A stretch of 64,000 nucleotides of DNA from Prochilodus magdalenae (lineage: Eukaryota > Chordata > Actinopteri > Characiformes > Prochilodontidae). The notes beneath the pieces were generated by a model. That model was given only the letters and a program-made list of their open reading frames with translations. It searched no databases and was not told the DNA's origin. The DNA lies in the NCBI GenBank assembly GCA_024036415.1, contig JAMWET010003895.1, forward strand, positions 372,001-436,000, given 5' to 3'. Of this stretch, positions 61,001 through 64,000 are shown in pieces. How positions within the stretch are numbered: position 1 is the first letter of the stretch; each line of letters opens with the position of its first letter. Position numbers and translations under genes: made by a program.

Positions 61001-63907
61001 TGTTAGATAATGAGAAAAAAAGAAAAGTTCTTAAAGAAAGTTACTTTAACAAGATTTTCTACGGGTCACTTTTCATACTGTGACCATATACTGCCATTTG
61101 AGTGGCCAAAATGTGGTTGAAATACTGATAAGGTTTGAGTGGTGATATCATGAAAGAGGGGGGAAAATGGGAATGATGCAAGACAGCACTGTAATACTGT
61201 TAGAATTAACTCTTAACCTACAAAAGTAGCAGCATTTTGAGAAGCTAGGTGTCCACAAACTGCAGCCTATTACACCGCCAATAGTACCTTGGACCTAGCA
61301 GAAACACGAACAAACTCTTCAGCTCCAGTTTGGCATAAAACCAGCAGTGGGAGGCGGAAAGATCAGGCTGTAATGAACTGTTGAGGACAGAGAAGTCTGT
61401 CCCCCGCACTGTCCTCCTAAACCCCCTTTTGTAAACTGACAATCAGACACGCTTCAACTCTTAAAAATGTCCTGAAGACACTGACTGAAACCAGCATGCT
61501 GTTATCATTAGTCAGAGACTTTTTTCTTGTCATGCTACCAAAATACTCACAGAGGTAACACGAACAAGGGATCAGAAAACACCCTCTCAGAAAGAGAATA
61601 AATAAAATACAGGCAAATGGCCTGGAAGTTTCTATTCATCACAACCAGCACATCAGGAACACCAGCACACCTTTGCTGGATGAAACGTGTAATGATGGGA
61701 GAATGTGGCTTTATGGAGAGACGTATGTATGTATGTATGTATTATTATTATTATTATTAAGAAACACTAAGTCTAAAAGGAACTTGATATGGTTCCTTTT
61801 GTCAGCAGATGAAGACTTGTTATTTCAAACAGACAGTTGTAATGCTAACAAATAAGCGCGGTTATCAGTTAAACCCTGCAGTATCAATCACCCTCTGGGA
61901 GGTTTATCTTCCTTGATGGGCCTAACTAGATACTATATCAAATATAGGAAGTAAAATGTGTTCCAGGAAATATGGATCTGCTTTGACTGTGGAAATATAA
62001 CACGATTGGGTTCTGGGGAGTATGATGTTTACACTACAGCAGTAAAGGCACAAGGCAACAGCTCCATCAGACATTTCAGCAACAGATAGCAGGAAGTTTC
62101 TGAAGATCTACAGACATTTACATTATCGTACACCTAAACATGGACTTACACTGGACCAGGTGAGAGGCCATCAGAGCAGCTGTGTTTTCTGTGCAGTGCA
62201 GTCTGCATTCCATCAAATCTCTCTTTATTTGCAGGGAGAACAGGTACCTGAAGAAGGGGACACATGCACACAGTCAGTAGAGAATAATACATAGAGAGCA
62301 GCTAGCTATGCTCCTACAAAGCCTGTCCTGTGTCTGTTTACCGGCCTGTGCCAGCCATCCAGCCCCATCAGATCTGTTTCAGAAAAAAGTAAAAGTGTCG
62401 ATTTTATCATCCTTACAATGTAAATAAATCTGCTTATGCTTCCTGGAACAACACAGCTGATGTTGCCAGAAGTGTTAGCAAATGTACTTACTGGGATTTT
62501 TTATCAGCAATACAACTATTTACAACAGATGTCAATTTTTCATAAAACTTAATCTTCATCAAATAAAATAATGTAATAAATGCAGCTCAGTAAAATGTGT
62601 GCTTGCAGCATAATGTCATATTTAATTTGCCCACTAAACTAAAACTAATCTTATGGGGAAGAACAGAATGTCTCTGCAGCCACTCGTGAGAGAGTTCAGA
62701 CATGATTGTGTTTTTAGTAAATATGTTTGAGGAATAACTAAACAACCACTCATATATTCTCATCCTAGGCTCTAAGCAGGTCCTGGACAGAGGCTGCTGA
62801 GACCACATGACATACATCGCTGGATCAAATTTAATCGGCTTTGATTAGGTGGCATCATTAATGTGCATTTTAAATAGTGTTAGTGGTCTTCAGGACACTA
62901 AGACAGAGTCTGATTTACATCCTGTTTATGTGCATTATTGCCACATAGCCTTTTTGACAGCAGAGGCATTTTCATTTATTGACTGACGAACCTGTTGGCT
63001 GAAGTCAAGTCATGTCATTTGATGTGGGTTTGTGTTTTTTGCTTGAAATATCATAAAAGGAAGTAGTGCGAAGGCATGCAGACATAAAAATGCATTAGTT
63101 AAAACCTGGCTATCTTGGAGCAAAATCCCTATTTCCCAGCAGTATTCAAGATCTGGTATAGTACCTATGCTAGCCTGATGCTACCTTAAGAACCCTAGCA
63201 CACCTCTCAACATTCAAACTCCGCTACATTAATCTAAACTGTTCAACTGTTCAAGGGCCCTGCAGTTTAATTATGACGCTGGTGCACAATTAAAGAAAAC
63301 TATAGACTTGAATATGGTGTAATTTTTTAGTACTATTCAAATACACCACTTTAAACAGCCAAAATTCTTTATTATTAAAATTGGACAACATCATGTTACT
63401 AGTAGGCTGGTAAAGACACTGATTTAAAGGACCAAAACAACTAGGAAACACAAAAAGCTTGTATCTTAATGACTTTTATAAGAAATACATGCAGTGATGT
63501 ATACAGGCTCCTGTATGAGTAACACTATGTAGCTGATGGCGGTCCTGAAACAACTAGGCTTGCCTAGTCTTGGATATATTTTAAAAACCTTTGGTGTTTA
63601 TCTTTGTCCAAAAAACAACTGGGATCTTTAAAACACTGTTCATGGTTTGGTTTATGGTTCAGACTGATCAAACTCGGTGGATCGGTGGATTACTGGACTG
63701 TGAATACAATCAGTAGTGACAGTCCTGTAAACCGACCTTTAGTTTTTGACATTCTGGTTTTGCAAGAGCTAAATACTGTCAGCAGCTCCATCCAGCTGCA
63801 ACGCGTTATACTTGCAACAGTCACATACCTGGTGAATTCCTCCTGAAGCTGACCAGGATCAGGTGGGAAGAACTTCACTGACAGCCGAAACAGAGTATTC
63901 ATTGGCC
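32889..63907 (-). CDS. farp2: FERM, RhoGEF and pleckstrin domain protein 2 (Farp2), 5'-partial, about 965 aa in window
   Basis: Farp2 (FIR) is a membrane-associated Rac/Cdc42 GEF that links plexin-A/neuropilin-1 semaphorin signalling to the cytoskeleton. The 23 exons listed separately run from FERM lobe F2 ([19 protein letters not shown]) through F3, FERM-adjacent segment, Ser/Pro linker, DH, PH1, linker and PH2 to the stop. All phases agree, giving 2898 coding nt. Human FARP2 is 1054 aa; with about 110 N-terminal residues missing off the right edge the lengths fit. FARP2 rather than FARP1: [37 protein letters not shown] and [18 protein letters not shown] follow human FARP2 wording. Three alternative exons (microexon, duplicated linker exon, long terminal extension) are listed as separate features. 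Confidence 0.95.
33129..33280 (-). CDS. farp2: farp2 exon: PH2 second half
   Basis: It encodes [19 protein letters not shown] through [17 protein letters not shown]. Entry is phase 0 and exit phase 2 (GTAAAG). Confidence 0.95.
33691..33798 (-). CDS. farp2: farp2 exon: PH2 first half
   Basis: It encodes [20 protein letters not shown] through LFFYKTHQ, 36 codons. It is phase 0/0, so it can accept either linker exon (35618-35781 or 34633-34757). Confidence 0.95.
34633..34757 (-). CDS. farp2: farp2 alternative linker exon B (candidate mutually exclusive exon)
   Basis: It reads 41 codons plus a split first codon. The last 26, beginning [13 protein letters not shown], are homologous and equal in length to the end of exon A ([13 protein letters not shown]). 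The acceptor CTCTCCAG|CT gives phase 1 entry and CAG|GTACTC gives phase 0 exit, the same phases as exon A, so B can replace A but cannot follow it in frame. The first 15 residues ([15 protein letters not shown]) lack the acidic EQESEDD stretch of A. That it is expressed is inference. Confidence 0.72.
35557..35604. repeat. (ATGT)12 microsatellite just downstream of farp2 linker exon A
   Basis: Twelve perfect units start 13 nt inside the intron after the exon A donor; in farp2 RNA they read (ACAU)n. Confidence 0.97.
35618..35781 (-). CDS. farp2: farp2 linker exon A (canonical PH1-PH2 linker)
   Basis: It encodes [20 protein letters not shown] through [20 protein letters not shown], the same wording as human FARP1/2. 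Entry is phase 1 and exit phase 0 (GTAGCA). Confidence 0.94.
35979..36097 (-). CDS. farp2: farp2 exon: PH1 C-terminal helix
   Basis: It encodes [20 protein letters not shown] through DPSLCDRSN. Entry is phase 2 and exit phase 1 (GTAAGG). Confidence 0.94.
36580..36730 (+). mobile_element. Decayed Tc1/mariner transposase fragment
   Basis: The plus-strand frame contains [10 protein letters not shown] and [12 protein letters not shown], close to the Tc1 catalytic-core signature. Only about 50 residues remain and both flanks are unrelated. It lies antisense in a farp2 intron. Confidence 0.7.
36830..37050. repeat. Palindromic MITE-like dispersed repeat
   Basis: CCTGCAGAGATTAATTCCAACCTGC on one side and GGTTGGAACAAGACTATGTAGGAC on the other are rough inverted matches, the pattern of a short repeat common in teleost genomes. 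Recognised from memory; boundaries are approximate. Confidence 0.5.
37311..37393 (-). CDS. farp2: farp2 exon: PH1 beta5-beta6
   Basis: It encodes [20 protein letters not shown] then RTIVVAA. Entry is phase 0 and exit phase 2 (GTGAGC). Confidence 0.95.
37696..37716 (-). CDS. farp2: Candidate 21-nt farp2 microexon (LIVLDAP)
   Basis: A pyrimidine-rich CTTCACTCCTGCCTGCAG acceptor and a near-consensus CCG|GTGAGT donor bracket 21 nt that read LIVLDAP in phase 0. They lie between two phase-0 PH1 exons (39132-39221 and 37311-37393). Inclusion would insert seven residues in the PH1 beta4-beta5 loop, between GMI and VEESENEW, a place where the human FARP1 and FARP2 sequences I recall have no insert. 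Expression is inferred only from the splice sites. Confidence 0.6.
39132..39221 (-). CDS. farp2: farp2 exon: PH1 beta2-beta4
   Basis: It encodes [19 protein letters not shown] through LHGMI, 30 codons, phase 0/0 (donor GTGAGT). Confidence 0.95.
39303..39371 (-). CDS. farp2: farp2 exon: DH-PH1 junction
   Basis: It encodes [20 protein letters not shown] then FFL, 23 codons, phase 0/0 (donor GTCAGT). Confidence 0.94.
39665..39795 (-). CDS. farp2: farp2 exon: DH C-terminal helix
   Basis: It encodes [20 protein letters not shown] through [10 protein letters not shown]. Entry is phase 1 and exit phase 0. Confidence 0.95.
40655..40892 (-). CDS. farp2: farp2 exon: DH core
   Basis: It encodes [20 protein letters not shown] through [20 protein letters not shown], the Rho-GEF signature helix. 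Entry is phase 0 and exit phase 1. Confidence 0.95.
41128..41209 (-). CDS. farp2: farp2 exon: DH middle
   Basis: It encodes [20 protein letters not shown] then RNMCALK. Entry is phase 2 and exit phase 0 (GTATGG). Confidence 0.93.
41454..42500. mobile_element. hAT-like non-autonomous element nested in an older repeat
   Basis: Fragments CTGATCAGTCATAATATTAA (41456-41475) and TATCAGCTCCATTTACCACA (about 42407-42426) look like two halves of one dispersed repeat. Between them, about 41495-42400, lies an insert starting TAGGGCTGCC, with several GTCGACT-type words near both ends in inverted arrangement (GAAGTCGACGAATCG against CGAATAGTCGAACCGTCGAC). TAGGGCTG starts are typical of hAT elements. The right terminus and target duplication are eroded. 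Confidence 0.55.
43025..43158 (-). CDS. farp2: farp2 exon: DH helix region
   Basis: It encodes [20 protein letters not shown] through QRLALW. Entry is phase 0 and exit phase 2. The wording follows FARP2 rather than FARP1. Confidence 0.95.
43336..43425 (-). CDS. farp2: farp2 exon: DH N-terminus (CR1)
   Basis: It encodes [20 protein letters not shown] then [10 protein letters not shown], the first conserved DH helix with its Glu-Arg-Thr-Tyr motif. Phase 0/0, donor GTAAGT. Confidence 0.96.
43426..45024 (-). other. farp2: farp2 intron before the DH domain
   Basis: This 1.6 kb intron is AT-rich. I see no repeat of known type or additional exon. Confidence 0.6.
45025..45206 (-). CDS. farp2: farp2 exon: Ser/Pro-rich linker before DH
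   Basis: It encodes [20 protein letters not shown] through [10 protein letters not shown]. Entry is phase 1, matching both candidate donors in the 55962 exon (55617 and 55305); exit is phase 0. It aligns loosely with the SP-rich linker of human FARP2. Confidence 0.88.
52031..52093. repeat. (TA)24 microsatellite followed by (CA)n
   Basis: Forty-eight bases of alternating TA run straight into a short CA tract. Confidence 0.97.
54388..54562. repeat. Palindromic MITE-like dispersed repeat
   Basis: It begins GATTCCAATCCTGGTCCTG and ends with an approximate inverse (AGAGCCAGGGTTAGAACAC). Interior words such as GGGAAAACACTAAAAT recur in fish repeats I remember. Approximate ends. Confidence 0.5.
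54808..55962 (-). CDS. farp2: farp2 exon with 384-codon open extension (alternative terminal exon; internal form 55617-55962)
   Basis: The acceptor TCTCTCAG|AGCCTGTCC enters in phase 0 after SDFPKQ, and the first residues [17 protein letters not shown] match human FARP2 (SISFPEGLRTPASPSSA). The frame then stays open for 384 codons to TAA at 54808. It passes a Gln/Pro-rich part, [15 protein letters not shown], acidic [11 protein letters not shown] and four Ser-Glu-Ser repeats, and ends [11 protein letters not shown] donor at 55615-55616 (GTGG|GTGAGG) gives a 346-nt internal form in the phase needed by the 45206 exon. The full-length read would end a FERM-FA isoform without DH-PH-PH. The long frame is observed; use as a last exon is inference. 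Confidence 0.8.
   Translation of the reverse strand, partial: SLSFNDSLRTSASPSSATVSFHSLHAPSSPVRMETSSQPQFQQSQPQLQQNQQPARPPSPVKEEPVKTNPPTNYAFPGAPHNTAAGDCGPSFVCVESSSSRPWPSQNGNEDGECVGEGGRGRLRSLGLAGGGASRKGFLTPEEFEAELMRGRPIPMFPLAGAQLQVSEEFIDDDPTEMSFYAGGAEAYSYGFDEKGERFEYDDNSPQTTSYGLALGDLNGNATAFSESAFGRSETSSLVNNRSECSSLDNLPLGSAGDSLSLGFGGPDSSSSLRLPGSENLSEASSMVNFPAYSVRSEASSAMQFNELVEQLEQLSYPPTATEGSANGSSDSDSDWGSDAGLPPEQNLFFSNPLVGGTGMENFLLECHNLRVLGLGDPPSLHPA
56450..56507 (-). CDS. farp2: farp2 exon after the FERM-adjacent segment
   Basis: It encodes [19 protein letters not shown]. Entry is phase 2 and exit phase 0 (GTCAGT). Confidence 0.92.
56614..56682 (-). CDS. farp2: farp2 exon: FERM-adjacent (FA) segment
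   Basis: It encodes [20 protein letters not shown] then YQ. Phase 2/2. Confidence 0.94.
56854..57017 (-). CDS. farp2: farp2 exon: FERM F3 C-terminal part
   Basis: It encodes [20 protein letters not shown] through [10 protein letters not shown]. Entry is phase 0 and exit phase 2. Confidence 0.95.
57236..57331 (-). CDS. farp2: farp2 exon: FERM F3
   Basis: It encodes [20 protein letters not shown] through IKLHPEVH, 32 codons, phase 0/0 with donor GTGGGT. Confidence 0.94.
57454..57601 (-). CDS. farp2: farp2 exon: FERM F2-F3 junction
   Basis: It encodes [20 protein letters not shown] through HMGLQVFQ. Entry is phase 2 and exit phase 0. Confidence 0.95.
58315..58430. repeat. Purine-rich (GAAA)n-like tract
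   Basis: Long GA/GAAA-rich low-complexity sequence on the plus strand, corresponding to a pyrimidine tract in farp2 RNA. Confidence 0.85.
59598..60075. mobile_element. Probable non-autonomous DNA transposon
   Basis: CCTGTTCACACCTTGCATTTAT at the left and the inverse of AATGCAAGGTTTTAAC at the right share ACCTTGCATT as inverted ends. The TTCACACC..ATGCGTCTT opening resembles a repeat class widespread in fish. The superfamily was not determined. Confidence 0.5.
60480..60594 (-). CDS. farp2: farp2 exon: FERM F2
   Basis: It encodes [20 protein letters not shown] through MELHRRH. Entry is phase 1 and exit phase 2. Confidence 0.95.
60595..62149 (-). other. farp2: farp2 intron, 1.6 kb
   Basis: Apart from short (TATG)n and (ATT)n tracts at 61723-61759 nothing stands out. 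Confidence 0.65.
62150..62247 (-). CDS. farp2: farp2 exon: FERM F2 start
   Basis: It encodes [20 protein letters not shown] then [12 protein letters not shown]. Entry is phase 2 and exit phase 1 (GTAAGT). Confidence 0.95.
62248..63828 (-). other. farp2: farp2 intron, 1.6 kb
   Basis: No recognisable feature; the open frames here carry no family signature. Confidence 0.6.
63829..63907 (-). CDS. farp2: farp2 first exon within the window (FERM F1-F2 junction)
   Basis: It encodes [20 protein letters not shown] then QEEFTR, matching human [20 protein letters not shown]. Entry is phase 1, so at least one coding exon with the F1 lobe lies beyond 64000. Confidence 0.93.
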
Positions 63908-64000
63908 CTGTAACACACGAACACAGACACACACACACACAACGTCACAATCTCTTAATAGATCCCCACAAAAATCTCCCTAAAAATAACACAAATTTGT

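Overview
The window is vertebrate nuclear DNA, almost certainly from a ray-finned fish. It carries three multi-exon genes with long introns, fish-type dispersed repeats (a tRNA-derived SINE, Tc1/mariner and hAT-like remnants, short palindromic repeats) and many microsatellites. An otophysan such as a characin or catfish is plausible from the repeat flavour, but I cannot prove it.

Layout: (1) 1-15,240 holds bok on the minus strand (BCL-2 family pore former, 212 aa). All four coding exons are present, plus a probable 5' non-coding exon and a GC-rich promoter near 15,000-15,240. (2) 15,240-19,440 is intergenic, with one Tc1-type MITE. (3) 19,848-30,217 holds stk25 on the plus strand (GCKIII/Ste20 kinase, 425 aa). 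It is complete in 11 coding exons whose splice phases all agree. (4) 30,510-32,570 is a tail-to-tail intergenic gap. (5) 32,889-63,907 holds farp2 on the minus strand (FERM-DH-PH-PH Rac GEF). 23 constitutive coding exons give about 965 aa, from the middle of the FERM domain to the stop. The first roughly 110 residues lie beyond the right edge.

The gene order and relative orientations (bok, then stk25 in the opposite direction, then farp2) match human 2q37.3, which supports the farp2 and stk25 calls over the paralogues farp1 and stk24. The genes are neighbours by ancestry, not an operon: Bok acts in apoptosis, Stk25 in Golgi/STRIPAK signalling, and Farp2 in semaphorin/plexin-to-Rac signalling.

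The least expected content is alternative-splicing architecture in farp2. There is a duplicated, homologous linker exon (34,633-34,757 against 35,618-35,781) whose phases make the two mutually exclusive. There is a 21-nt in-frame microexon candidate in the PH1 domain (37,696-37,716). There is also a 384-codon open extension of one internal exon (54,808-55,962) that would end the protein after the FERM-FA region and replace DH-PH-PH with a Ser-rich, acidic tail. A SINE-filled site and its empty counterpart sit 2.6 kb apart, and two inverted copies of one non-autonomous transposon lie in the bok and stk25 introns.
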